DNA from: Tetrahymena thermophila SB210
Lineage: Eukaryota; Ciliophora; Oligohymenophorea; Hymenostomatida; Tetrahymenidae
Reading direction: 5' to 3'
DNA length: 64,000 bases
Assembly: GCF_000189635.1 (NCBI RefSeq)
Contig: NW_002476246.1
Coordinates: 1,146,001-1,210,000 of the forward strand
Below are positions 22,701 through 35,176 of this stretch, piece by piece. The notes under the pieces were generated by a model that was not told the origin of the DNA, made no database searches, and saw nothing but the letters and a program-made list of their open reading frames with translations. Both the position numbers and the translations under genes were made by a program. Numbering within the stretch: position 1 is the stretch's first letter; the number at the start of each line of letters is the position of its first letter.

Positions 22701-25700
22701 AGCTGGAATAATAATAATAATCAATTAGCTTAAATTAATGTAAATTAGTTGCTCCAATTTTCGGGTCTCTTTATGCTAAACATTGATGATATACTTTTTA
22801 ATTTTATTATTAGTAGCTCTTAATAAAATTGTGGGGTTTCTTTCGATGGTATTATTTCGAGTGCTACTATAGATAACATAAGTATATCTTCAACAGATAG
22901 TACATCTCATTGCTTCTTTTTTTAAATAAATAATTCTTTCTTGACTATTAAAAATATAAACATAAAAAGTTTAGATTTTTCAAATACATCAGCTTTAATA
23001 TCAATCGTTAATTCTTAATAGGTAATTTTTTAAATTGTAAATTTAAAATAAATGAAATATTTTTATTATATTAAATAGATTGCACTTTAAAATATTCTAA
23101 TAGATAGTTGTAAATTAAATGAAAAATTCAGTATATTAACCTAAGATAGCGATGTTAATGTTATTATTGATACTTTTATAATTTAAAATAATCTATGCGA
23201 TATAAATTAAATTTACTATCCACAATTCTCTGGTTAGCTATTTGAAGCTGGTGAGTTCAATGTAGCTAATATGACAATATCCAATAATCAGTTTTGTAAT
23301 TTATAGATATTCTCAACTGTCAGCACAATCAAACAAAAAAATTAAACATTTTAGTTCTAGTATATAACTATGTACAATAACTCATTTTATACAACACATA
23401 ATTATCTCTTTTTTGATGCTATTTATTCAATAAATCCTCTTCCCTAACACACTTTAAATATGAGTTATTTAAATTTCACAGATAATTCTTACTTTCCCTC
23501 TTCTTAAGTTTAATCAGATATCTACCTCGGAATTACTTAATTAGTTCTAACTGAACAAATTTTTTCAGTTTTAATAAATGAAGTTACAGTAAAAAACCAA
23601 TAAGAAATAGCATTTTGTTAATTATCCTAATCTTCTCTAGTTTCAATTAGCAATATTTCTTGCTTAAATGATAAACAATTTTTTGATAGTTTAGTCAATA
23701 GAGAGTACGGTGGATGTTTAATTTTCAATGAAATAAAAAAGATTAGCATAACTAATATATAATCAAGCTATATAAAAGCAATAGATAATTCTATTTTAGT
23801 AATAAGAAATATAGCTTACACAAATTCAGTAATAAATTTATCAAAAGTAGTTATCACAAGTTCATATTTTGAATAAACTTAAACTAACTCCTAAGCTAAT
23901 CCAATTTTAATTACTTCCACTTATACTTCTAATATAACAATAAGCAACTCAATTTTTAGCTAAAATAGATTAAATACAATTCCTAAAACCTCATCTTATT
24001 CAACTTCTGCAATTCAGGTGTTTAATCCATTAGGTACTATATATTTAGTTAATAACCAATATATTAATTCAGTATCTAGTAGTATCTTTAATTTTCAATA
24101 TATAGTTGGTCTTAATATAACTATCATTAATGCTAATTGCAAGCAATCTTCATTTAATATCACAGATAATGTAACAACTTTTAAATAATAAGGAGGCTGC
24201 TTAAGGGCTAAATCAAACAATTTGTAAATTCTTTCTTCAAATTTTAGCCAATCCACAGCAAGCTAAGGCTCGTTTATTTACTTCGAGAGTCTTAGTTCAG
24301 TGACAAATATTTTTATAGAAAAATCTTCATTTGAAGAAGGTTATGCTTAGAATGATGGTGGTGCATTTTACATAGATTCACAAGACTCAAATTTAAGTTT
24401 TGTGTGTAAATCATCAAACTTTAGTAATATCTATACTCTTAGTTCTTATTCTTCCTCGATTTCAATAATGTAAATTATTTTAATTTAAGATAAAAATGGT
24501 AACTTTGTATAAATAAATGCACACTAGTGCGCGGAATCAAAAATTAAAAAATTTAAATTTTATTTTTAATATTTAATTAATGCATGTTTTTTGAAATTTT
24601 GATTTTTTTTTAGCAATATGTGCGCATTTAATCAATGGATTTTATAAAAATATTTATTAACATAAAGTTATTACTATAAAATAATGAAAATTAAAAATAA
24701 TATTAAATTTTTTTTAATCAATATTCAGATAATCAGAAAATTAGAATTTATTAAACTAGATTCTATTCTAAGAAGGAGAGTTAATCAATATTTTAGGCTA
24801 GACGAACTCATATTTTTTGAATACCTAAAATTCTAATGTTACTCTTTTTAATATTGATAATAATAATTTTAACTAAACTTATCCTGATTATTTGTATCTA
24901 ATAGTAAAGCTATCTGAAATCTAATCAGTGTCATTTTTCTAACTTTAAAAATCTATGCTCTCAATTGTTGATTGCGGATTTTAAAATTTAATAATAAAAA
25001 ATTTACAAAATACTTCCCCTCTTCTAATTAATGGTATTAATACGAGTATTATAATTTAAAGATTAATAATTAAAGACTCTACGTTTTCCACATACTTAAT
25101 TAGTGTCAATTAAGGATCTCTAACTATTGAAGATTCTTAATTTATAAATATAAATTAGATATCCTCAAAACGAGTATTACAATCCTAGATTTCTCTGATA
25201 AATTCTGGAGCACTTATATCATTATATTAATCTAAATTATAAATTTAATAATAAACAATATTTTAGAAAATAATTTGCATGCTATGCTTTGGCTCTATAC
25301 TTTAGTTGAACTAAACACAATTTTTTATATCTGACTCTCAGTTTTTAGAATCAAAAGTGATTAAAATAATTTAATATCATACAAGCTTTTATGTAATTTA
25401 AATATTTATTTAAAAATAGGCCAATAACGGTGGTGCTATATCAGTTAATGGTTTTGTTTCTAATCTTAATTATATATAAAACACTAAAATGATTGGAAAT
25501 ACTGCCATATCAGATGGAGGAGCTATGCTTTTAATAGCCTAAAAAGATGATGTAATAAATACTTTTTTTTTAATAATTAAAATTTTTAATCATACAATTA
25601 ATAGATTTTTACTTTAACTTTGTCTAATTGCTAAATTACTGACAATCAATCTTTAAATGGAAGTGGTGGGGCATTATTTATTAGCTCCGAAAGTGAATCA

Positions 25701-28700
25701 ACAGTACAGTAATAGATCAAAATTTAGAAAACAAATCTATCAAATAACAATGCAGTTATCGGAGGATGCATTAATAATCTAGGTATAAATCCAGTTATAG
25801 ACTCTCAAAGCATTATATTGAATAACTAGGCTAGTCTTTATGGAGATAATATAAATTCGTATCCTGATCATTTAGGTTTGATCATGACTACAGATTTAAA
25901 TAAATATTTCAATTAATCAACTAATTCTTTAATTTTATCAAATATTAAAAGTGGAACTTAAATCCCAGATATAATCTTTTAGCTAAAAGATTAAACAGCT
26001 ATACCAATATTTCCATTAGATGCTGATAAAATAATAATTTAAGCATAGTTTAGCAGCAAAACAAAAAATATATCAAATTATTACATTAGAGGAAATTCTA
26101 CCGCATTTGTTGATTTAAAATAGAAATAATTTGTTTTTTAAGGTATGTAATTAATAGGGATTCCAAATTCAAAAGCAATAATTGAGTTCAAATCTGATGT
26201 TATCAAAATTTTAAATAAACAAACTAATTAATTTGAGTCTAACTATTCTTATGAATTAGAAGTTTATTTTAGAAGTTGTAATTATGGTGAAATTGAGAAT
26301 TTTTACAATACATATACAGAATGTGTTGTCTGTGAATAAGATAAATACTCTCTCGATAAACAATAATGTTATTCATGTCCTTCTGGAGCAAAATGCCAAA
26401 ATGGAATTATATATGTAAATTAAGGATTCTGGAGAAAAGATGAAAGTAGTCCTCTTGTTATAGAATGTGCAAATAAGCCTTCAAACTGTATTGGAAGTAC
26501 TTATGGTAATTAAGTATGCTTAGAAGGTTAAATAGGACCTCTATGTGAAGAATGTGATGTAAATACAATTTTTTAAATATTACTTTAACAATAAATTTAA
26601 AATTAATAAGATATATGGTAGCTACTGGGGAGAAAGCTATTCTAAAGTTGGATCTTATTAATGTGGGTAATGTAAAGAATTGAGTGCTTTATTGTGGAAA
26701 GCAATCTTAATAATAATCTGGACTTTATTTTCAATTCGACTTGCCATAAAAGGAGACTTAGAGGAATAAACAATAAATGCTTTTTAAGTAGCTCTGAAAA
26801 GACACTTATTAAAGAATAATCAAAGCACTTCCTTAAAAGGGACTAAATATTAATCTAAATTAAATGTCAAATATGATAACCAAAAAGATAAAAAATCTCG
26901 AAATGGAGAAAAAGCTAGTGTTTATATTAAAGTATTCATTAACTATTTACAAATAGTAGGATCAATTATTACTTTCAATATTAAATTAACTACAGGTAAT
27001 AAAAATTAAAATTTTTTAATTTTAAAATTATTAATTTATTAAGATTATTTATTTATTTATTTAAAAAAACTAAATTTTTTAAGATGAAAATAATATTTTA
27101 AATTTTATCAAACAAACAAAAGATATATTTGATACTTCATAGTATTTAGGAACACCTGTAAGATAATAAATGAATTCTGCTGAATGTATATTAAAAGATA
27201 TATAAACAGATATACCAATGATATATCTTAAATTACTATTTACTCTAATTGTTCCAATTGGCTATTTAATGGTGTTTGTAGTTAGCTTAATCTTATAAAG
27301 GGTATTTACAAATATAAAAGTTCGTTATTATTCTATTTGTACTGCTGCGATCTTTATATTTATTTTAGTTTAGCCTGATTTAGTTTCTCAAATGATAGGT
27401 CTTCTATCATGCAGGGTAATTGGAGATTCTAGTTACATACTCTATAATATAACTTATGAATGCAACACTAGCGAGCACTAGAGATATAGTTCTACCTTAG
27501 TAGCTCCTTGTTTATTAGTGTTTGCTTTTATTATACCAATAGGACTTTTTTATATACTATACAGAAATAAAGATGACTTGCAAAACATTTAAATATATAA
27601 GAAATATGGCTTTTTATACAGAGAGTATAAAAGCCAAAAATATTATTGGGAATTCGTGAAAATGTTAGAAAAAATTTTAATAATTATAGTTCTTAACTTC
27701 TATTCCCAAGATACTAATATTAAAGGAGTGCTAATTTTTATTGTGGTTTCTCTCTATGGGATAGCATCTAGTGTTTTATAACCCTATCGTTTGAGCGGAT
27801 ACAATACAGTTGATTTCTATCAAACAAACGTGTGTGCAGTTTCTGTATTACTTTGTTTATTCATTAGCAATAATCCCTTCAATTATTATGTAATGACTTC
27901 TATTATAATTATAATCACAATCAATGCTTGGTTTATTATTGTAATAATTAAAAGAGTTATTATAGGACTCTTAACATAATTTAAGAATGTTATCATTTCA
28001 TTTTTTTAAAAATTTTCTTATACAAAGTTGCTTGTTCAAAAGTTTCAAAAATAAAAATTAAATCCATAATTGAAAGCTAAAATATAAAGAATTTTTAAAG
28101 AATTTTTAAATCTTAGTGAAGAGCAAAAGTATGATCTTTTATTATCTGGTATAAAGATATAAATAGGTATTAAAACTCTTGTTATTTGTTATATTTAATA
28201 TATTTAATTTATAGGTAAAAATCATAAAAGACTGTTTAAAGATTAATAGATTAATTAAACTATTAAATAAAATAAACTAAATGACTTAGCTACTGAAAAT
28301 TAACAAAAATTAAACTCAGAAAGAGATTACTTTCATAAAGATAGTATAAGTAGCCCAAATACTCTATATACCAGCAAGACGAACTAATCTCCTATTTTTT
28401 TATGTAATATTTTTATTTATTTTTTTTAATCATTAAATTTTTTAATTAAATATTAATTAGAATTAGAAGAATTAAATGTAGTAAAGAATTAAAAAGAGAG
28501 TTAAAAAGATAAAGAGGATAACTCTAATAAATTAATAAAATTAAAAAAAAAATACTTAGCTATTAGAAATTAACAAAAATTAAACTCTGAAAGCGATTAC
28601 TTTGATAAAGATAATGAAAATAACCCAAATACTGTATATAGCAGCTAGACAAACTAATCTCCTCTTTTTAAATGTAATATATATAATAGTTTTTTTTTAA

Positions 28701-29161
28701 TCATTAAATTTTTTAATTAAATATTAATTAGAAATCGAGGTGTTAAATTTAGGAAGGAATTAAAAAGAGAGTTAAAAAGATAATGAGGATAACTCTAATA
28801 AATTAATAAAATTAAAACAAATATACTTAGCTACTAAAAATTAACAAAAATTAAACTCTGAGAGCGATTACTATGATAAAGATAATGAAAATAACACAAA
28901 TACTGTATATAACAGCTAGATAAACTAATCTCCTCTTTTTTAATGTAATATATATAATAGTTTTTTTTAATCATTAAATTTTTTAATCAAATATTAGGAT
29001 TCGAAGAATTAAAAATGGCAATGGATTAGAAAGAGAGTTAAATAGATAAAGAGGATAACTCTAATGAATAAATAAAATTAAATTCTGTTAAAAAGGTGGA
29101 TAAAAATAATAATTTAATTTATTTTACTGAATATGAAATAGATAACACTTTAAATATCTGA
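19725..29161 (+). CDS. Giant secreted/polytopic membrane protein, copy 2 (intact)
   Basis: Spliced model, code 6: exons 19725-19827, 19880-20029, 20084-20491, 20550-21779, 21952-22520, 22563-23021, 23079-24498, 24737-25356, 25420-25551, 25605-26558, 26611-26995, 27084-28166, 28215-28403, 28461-28673, 28732-28944, 29007-29161; 2,760 aa with no internal TGA. Twelve of sixteen exons have exactly the same length as in copy 1; exons 6, 12 and 15 differ by multiples of three and introns vary freely, which supports the model. Architecture: signal peptide (about 1-25), long Asn/Ser-rich probable beta-helix ectodomain, Cys-rich module (CPSGAKC, NQGFWRKD, CEECD) at about 1935-2015, about nine hydrophobic segments, repetitive cytosolic tail. 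Exon 12 keeps DENNILNFIKQTKDIFD, partly lost in copy 1. Probable cell-surface protein of unknown role, found next to expanding channel genes. The 42-nt intron 5 is in frame and could also be read through. Confidence 0.88.
24514..24630. repeat. Imperfect inverted repeat inside intron 7 of giant gene 2
   Basis: Same element as 9942-10058: AAATGCACAC at the left end and GTGCGCATTT at the right end of an AT-rich core. Confidence 0.5.
28215..29161 (+). repeat. Tandem exon+intron array encoding the tail of giant protein 2
   Basis: Four modules with exons of 189, 213, 213 and 155 nt, all entered in phase 1. The first three are followed by ~60-nt introns starting GTAAT. As in copy 1, the last module's first AG would form TGA at the junction, so the next AG (29006) is used. 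Confidence 0.78.
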
Positions 29162-29322
29162 AAATTATTATTATATATTAATAATACATATTATTTTTTT
29201 GTTTTTAACTAAAAAGATTAATCAATCAATTTTAAAGTTCATTTTTCCCTATTAATAATATACTGTAATTCCTCGTTAACATGATCCGTCCGACTTCCAA
29301 AAAACCACTAAAATTAAGCGTT

Positions 29323-30012
29323 TTGTTTTTGAAGTGAAAATTTCAAATCTAAAAGTTTAATAATTATCTAAAAATTAGATTACTAAGAAATATATTCTGA
29401 ATTATTATTAAATCATATTACTTTTTAATGTTATTTTGATTTATCACTTTAAATAGTATCTAAAAATTTAATATCAGCTTATTTATACTTCCTTTCTGGA
29501 ATTCTTTTAAGGTTTATTGAATGAGCAAGCATTTTATTAAGCATTTAAGTTATGGAAAAGTTTTAAAATATAATCATGTTTAAATAATATAAGCAATATT
29601 ATTTTAAAATATAATAACCCTAAAAATTATTAATCAAAGAAAATTATAAAAAATTTAAAATTATTCGACAGATTAATTGAAAAATAAAATAATAACTAAA
29701 TTAAAAAAATATTTATTAAATTTTCAAGTATTAATAATTATTTTTATATCAATTATTAATTTAAAATATAAAATATTTTTTATCACTAAAATGTCCACAG
29801 CAATTTTAATAACTAGATTTGTGTTCAGTATAATAATTTAATTTTTGATCTACGAATGAAATCAATAATACTTTTAAAACACACTTAAAAAGAAAATTAG
29901 TGTAATCTATAAATAAATTATATAAAAATTTGAAATTTACAAGCTTAAGATTATAATCAAATATATGTAAACAAAAATTAATTAATAATCAATTTTTTTA
30001 CAAATAAATAAA
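29323..30012. other. Intergenic, upstream of channel A1
   Basis: AT-rich. From about 29519 (GAATGAGC, then AAGTTATGG) it resembles the DNA upstream of channel A2 (34846-35176), so the A1/A2 duplication carried about 0.4 kb of 5' flank. No promoter motif can be named. Confidence 0.5.
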
Positions 30013-33000
30013 ATGAGAAGATTAGGTGTAACAAAAAAGTAAAGCTTCAATGTGAATGACTAATTGCGTGATTTTAAAGAAATTAAAGATAAAGATAAAG
30101 ATGATTTGAATAATCTTTCGTTTTCATTTGATAAATCTAACCATGAAAATATTTTACCAGGATTGAAGAACACTAATAAAAGCATATCTGAAATCCAAAA
30201 AAATGAGGAGTAATCTCTATATATATCTAAAAATTAATTGATACACAGAGATGAATAGAGTTTTAGGATGAAAATATAAAATAATGCTTAAAGCTAATTG
30301 GATCAATCTCAATTAACTTTTTCATAAAATGCTATATAACTTCCTGATAACTCAAGCATTTTAATTTCTGAATAGAAATTAAATAAAAGACAAAACTCTA
30401 ATATTTTAGAGAGGTCTATTTATGAATAAAAGAAGAAAAGTATGTTAGCTTAAATTATTTAGTTGCCTTAAACACCTTAAAAAAGTGGTTTTTCAAACAA
30501 TAAATATTAATATTCAAAGCAAGCTAGTAGTAATATAGACAAAACAAGTAATGAAAAAATCGAAACTAAAAATTTATTCTTTTTTAAAAAGACCAATATG
30601 GTAAAAAAATTTATCAATAGTATGCTACAATATGCATAAAGTTACAACTTCAAAAACTTAACTCAAAAGTAATTTGAAATATTAAATGATTAAAGCTCAG
30701 ATTACCATTATTATTAGCAGAGAGGTCTTATCCAAAAAAAGGTATGATTATTAATTATATTTTGAATAATTAATTTTTATACAAAATAGAAACTTAACAT
30801 AATTTATGTTTATAAAAATATAGGAACAAAGTATTTCTACTCATTACTTTACATAATTTTCCTCGTGTAAAATCAAATCTTTATTTTAGCAGTAATTTTA
30901 CCAGTTTTTTGTGTTAAAAATAGTGTTGAGAAACTATCTTGTTAAAAGCGAAAAGCTCATTCTTTCTCCTGTATTTTTTATATAACTTTTTTTATTTCAT
31001 CATATAAATAAAATCCTTTATACTTGAAAAATGAATGTCTTAAAAATATTTTTTTGTTTGTTATAATATAGGATTCAATGTTTTTTATCATTTGGGATAT
31101 TCTAACAATGATTTTATGGATATTTATTGTGTTTTATGTACCTTTTAGAGTCAATTTTTAGTTGGCTGAGGAAATTGAACTGCATGAAACCTTTTCTTAT
31201 TTTTAAATATTAATATTCTGTTTTTTGGTAGCAGAAACAACTATAAGCTTGAATAAAGTATAAAATTATTAAAATAATTGATTATGGCGTTTATTTCTAA
31301 CTTATTTTTAATATAAGGCTGTGTTTAAAAGAGGTAGAATAATTGTAAGCAGGGAATATATACTTCGCAGATACATGAAGAAAGAATTTTTGTAAATAAT
31401 TAGAATTAATTTATTAGCTCAATGTTTCATATACTTAACCAAATTTTAAAATAATAGATTTGACTTTTTTATTTTCTTATCTTATTTTCTGTCCACACAT
31501 TTTTACGATCTACGATATTTAGAATATGTTCTAGAGCTGAGAATATTCAGAGTCATTCAAACTTATAAGCAGCTATTTCAGAAATTTGATTAAGAATCAA
31601 AATACAATATTTTTAGAAGGATATCTTTATTAGCTTTGGTAGTTCTTACATTTATTAATACACAAGGATCTATTTTCGTGTTATTAGGTTTTTAAGAAAA
31701 ATAATAATAATAGTAAATGAAGTTTAAAATAGACAACGATTCTGATTTTTCTAGATATGTAGCTGCGATTTACTGGTCTACTATTACTATGACAACAATT
31801 GGATATGGCGATATTGTTCCAATCACAAATCTTGAAAGGATTTATGTTTCTATAGTTAGTCTGATATCTTGCGGAATATTTGGATATTCGATTAGTCAAA
31901 TATAAGAAATAGTAGGGGAAATTTAAAGAAAATCTGAAACCTTTAATAAAAAAATGCAAGTAATTCTTTAATTAATATTTTACTTGCCAAAAATTTTGAG
32001 ATTATTAATTTATTTAAAGGCATTAAATAAAATAATGAATTCAAGGTAACTGAATAAAAAAATAATGTATCAAGTAATTAAATACTATGAGTACTTACAC
32101 AAAGAATCTGATAGCAACTTAGAACAAGAAGGGCTCACAATGATAGAAAATTTACCTAAATCAATGAGAGATAGCATAAAATTTGAAATGAATCACAAAT
32201 ACTTATATTCTTAAAAGATATTTTCTTTAAATTTCACCAAGCCTTTTCTAAATGAGCTCTCTATGAAAATTAAGTAATTAAAAATTGGTCCAGAAACGGA
32301 TTTATATTAATTAGGTGAATTTGATAAGCGACTCTTCTTTGTGTAAAAAGGTTCTATTATGCTATATATTAAATAAAGTAATAGTCAAAAGGAGTATTCA
32401 ATTTTGAGCGTAAATATTTAATTTTGTAGTTGATTGTTTATTAGTTATTTAAATAATATTACTTTGTATTTTCACTGACAAAAATTAAATAAGAAAAGCT
32501 AAAATGGTGTTTTAATTTTATAAATTGAATTTTTACTGACTCTAAATTAAAACTAATATAATATTTAACAAAAAAGAAATATTTAATTTAAATTTCAATA
32601 CTTTTAAAAACTTAATTATCCTTTTATTCAAAAATATTCTTATATTACTACTTTTTCCTTCCTAAATTTATTTCTTTATGAATTCAAATTATTTTTTATT
32701 TTTAGAAAGGTAGCATGTTTGGAGAATTAGAATTCTTTAATTAAAGCAGTAGAATGTTCGGAGCCAAATCTTAGAGCGTTGTATAGCTTTTATTTTTGGA
32801 TTTTGAGGACTTTTATTAAATACTATAATAGTATGAAAAAGATTTTGTAATTAATTATTTTTTTAAAATATTTTAAAGGTTATTAATTTATTTTAAAAAT
32901 AGATTTTTAAGAAAAAATATTTTATTTTATTTTTAAATGGTATTTTATTAAAAAATAGGAGAGCTATAATTTGATCAAAGATCAATTAAGAATAAATCAA

Positions 33001-34046
33001 AATTATAAATTTTTAAACAAAAAATGTGAAAGTTGTGGAAAATATAATCATCATTTTTACAATTGTAATTAATTACAATATATTCCAAATATTTAAAAGA
33101 TACTTTACAAGTAAAACCTCGAAATTAAATAAGAAAGATAATAAAATTTCAAAAGGCATAGGCAAAAAAGTTCAAATACTTTTTAATTTTACATTAACTC
33201 AGGATCAGAAATAGAAAAAATGCTAAAAAATAGTTATTAAAGTGAACAAATTTGTTTAGAGGATGAATCACTTTTTTATCATGAAGATAATGAAGAAAAA
33301 GAGTAAGCTTACTATTTGAATTTAATAGTTTATTTATAATTAAATATTATTATAGATTCGATTAAATTAATTCTCAGACAAATTTAAGGGAAAAATAAAA
33401 ATCATTTTAGAATGAAAGTGTATACAGCAAGTCATCCTCTCTAAATAAACGATAGAGAGTTAATTCTATTAAAAAAGAAGCTTCTAAAGGGATTAAAAAC
33501 ACAGAACTATAACCTTAAGTTTTTCTCTCCTAAAATTAAGAAGAAATAAAAGCTAAAAATTCTATAAAATTAAGCTTATTATAGTAAGAAAGTATTATCA
33601 AAAATTAATAAAATTACTAAGTTGTTTAAAGTTAAATAGAATGTGTTGATTCTTATCATAGTTAGTTAAAAATAGAAAATGCACCTTATTGTAGTAGAGA
33701 AGACTCTCTTGACTAAGACATTTGGAGTGCTAAAAGGAATAAATTTTCAAGATTTTAAACAGAACTTCAAATCCTTTCATCAGAAATATAAACTTAAAGC
33801 TTAGATAAATAGTTAATTTTTTTGTTTTAGCACTTTGATCGATTAAAGAATTATTAAATTTATTTTCCTCATAACAATTTGAGAAATGTATTAATTGAAT
33901 ATAGAAAAGCATAAGTTAAAATTATAAAGAAAAGAGTATTTAAAAATAATAGAGCATCAAATATCAATTAAACTAAGCTAAAAAAAGATAAATCTAAAAA
34001 TTTATATAGCCCTTTACTTGAGCAATCATTAATAAGTATCTCTTGA
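30013..34046 (+). CDS. Channel A1: six-TM K+ channel with CNBD and C-terminal CCHC zinc knuckle
   Basis: Exons 30013-30741, 30824-30970, 31072-31257, 31318-31391, 31458-31959, 32020-32409, 32706-32846, 32959-33302, 33356-34046; 1,067 aa. Polar Gln-rich N-terminus (1-243). S1 about 296-322 (MFFIIWDILTMILWIF), S2 335-354, S3 near 380, weakly charged S4 about 405-425 (LELRIFRVIQTYK), S5 about 433-456, filter TIGYGD near 491-496, S6 505-530. Next come a C-linker (YYEYLHKES...LPKSMRD) and a cyclic-nucleotide-binding domain (about 640-723) with FGELEFF and a following Arg. Residues 746-759 are CESCGKYNHHFYNC, a perfect CX2CX4HX4C zinc knuckle (33025-33066), followed by the conserved YIPN. YFPHNN near 1007 precedes a Lys/Arg-rich tail. 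Expected: plasma- or ciliary-membrane K+-selective channel of the EAG/HCN/CNG superfamily. The few S4 charges suggest weak voltage sensing. The knuckle's role is unknown. Start chosen because A2 matches it from the same ATG. Confidence 0.9.
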
Positions 34047-35176
34047 CCAAAAATAAACTTTATTTTAAATAAATCAATATAATTGCATTATTTATTATGA
34101 TTTTCCTTTTTAGTATTACAAGCTTAAACAACATATTATTTCAATTATTTTAATACATATAAATTTAATGTTTGTTAACATTTCTTTGAAATATCTTAAA
34201 ATTATTTATTTTTAAAAAGCTATTTGAATTCAAAAATATAAAGTATTGCTAATCTAGGTATTGAAAAATTGAATGCTAAGTAGCCTTCTTGCTTTTTTTA
34301 TTTTGGTTTGTCAGAATTTATCTGACAGATCTACCTGTGATTTTATTAAAAAGAAAGGCCTTTTAATTTTTTATGATAAACTAATTTTTTTGCTGTATAT
34401 ATAAAAAAATGGCTTCAAAATATTTCATAAAATTTAATATGAAAATAATACTTTTTCTATTTTTCTTGATTATTTATTATCAATCAAATATAATTTTACT
34501 TAATTTGGAAAAATTCTATTCTAAAAAAAAGGATGAAAGAATAATGAAGTTTTACTTTATATTTTAAATCTACTACAACCTAAAAAGTTATTGAATTAAT
34601 TTTATTAATAAATTTTAAAAATATAGATTTGATGATTAGATTATGTATTTATTAATTATATCCTATTTATTTATATTGTAAAAGATTATTAAATTTTCAA
34701 AATCAAACCATTCAACTTTCATTAATGTTTTATAAACACGTAAAAATTAATTCATCAGATTTTTATTTAATGTGATGACTTTTATAAATTATTTTGATTG
34801 TAACTATTTAATATTTGATGGTTGGAAAATTCTTATGAAATTTACAGAATGAGCCACTAATAATTAAGAATTAAAGTTATGGAGAAGATTTTAAAAAGTA
34901 ATTAATTTTAAATTAATTAAAAGATGTAAAGATTGATTTGAATAATCTATGATGATTTATCAAAGAAAATCCTAAAAAAAATAAAAATCGTTCTACTGAT
35001 TTAATAAATTAATGAAATGATAATTTAGTTATTATTACTTTTTACACTGATAAAAAAATTAATGTAATCTTTATGCTAAATTATGTAAAAAATTAAAAAA
35101 TACAATTTTTTAATAAAAATCTAAAATCAAAAAATTTTAATTAATTTATAATCAAAATTTTTACAAATTAAGTAAA
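34047..35176. other. Intergenic between A1 and A2
   Basis: AT-rich apart from the hairpin element at 34281-34362. Its last ~330 bases (from 34846) resemble the 5' flank of A1. No gene seen. Confidence 0.5.
34281..34362. ncRNA. Candidate structured element downstream of A1
   Basis: An inner perfect 7-bp stem, TGTCAGA (34319-34325) with TCTGACA (34331-34337 vicinity), is nested inside an outer stem pairing GCCTTCTT (~34283) with AAGAAAGGC (~34352), one bulge. The patch is G/C-richer than its surroundings and is followed by T-runs. No known RNA family; possibly only a 3' processing structure. Confidence 0.25.

Larger units (their letters stand above)
17018..29322. repeat. Segmental duplication, copy 2 (pairs with 1676-14745)
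   Basis: Direct repeat of block copy 1, lacking the 376-bp segment and having fewer minisatellite units. It holds the gene relic (~18000-18660), the minisatellite (19230-19700), the intact giant gene (19725-29161) and a short 3' flank. Similarity stops just after the AAATTAAGCG patch near 29320, ahead of channel A1. Confidence 0.92.

Noticed and set aside
31684-31959. 91-codon minus-strand open frame
   Set aside because: Antisense of the pore and S6 exon of channel A1, which matches its paralogues on the plus strand.
33025-33066. CCHC knuckle as a remnant of a retroelement Gag gene
   Set aside because: It lies at the same residue position of the same spliced exon in five paralogues with conserved flanks, and no reverse transcriptase, protease or integrase is nearby.
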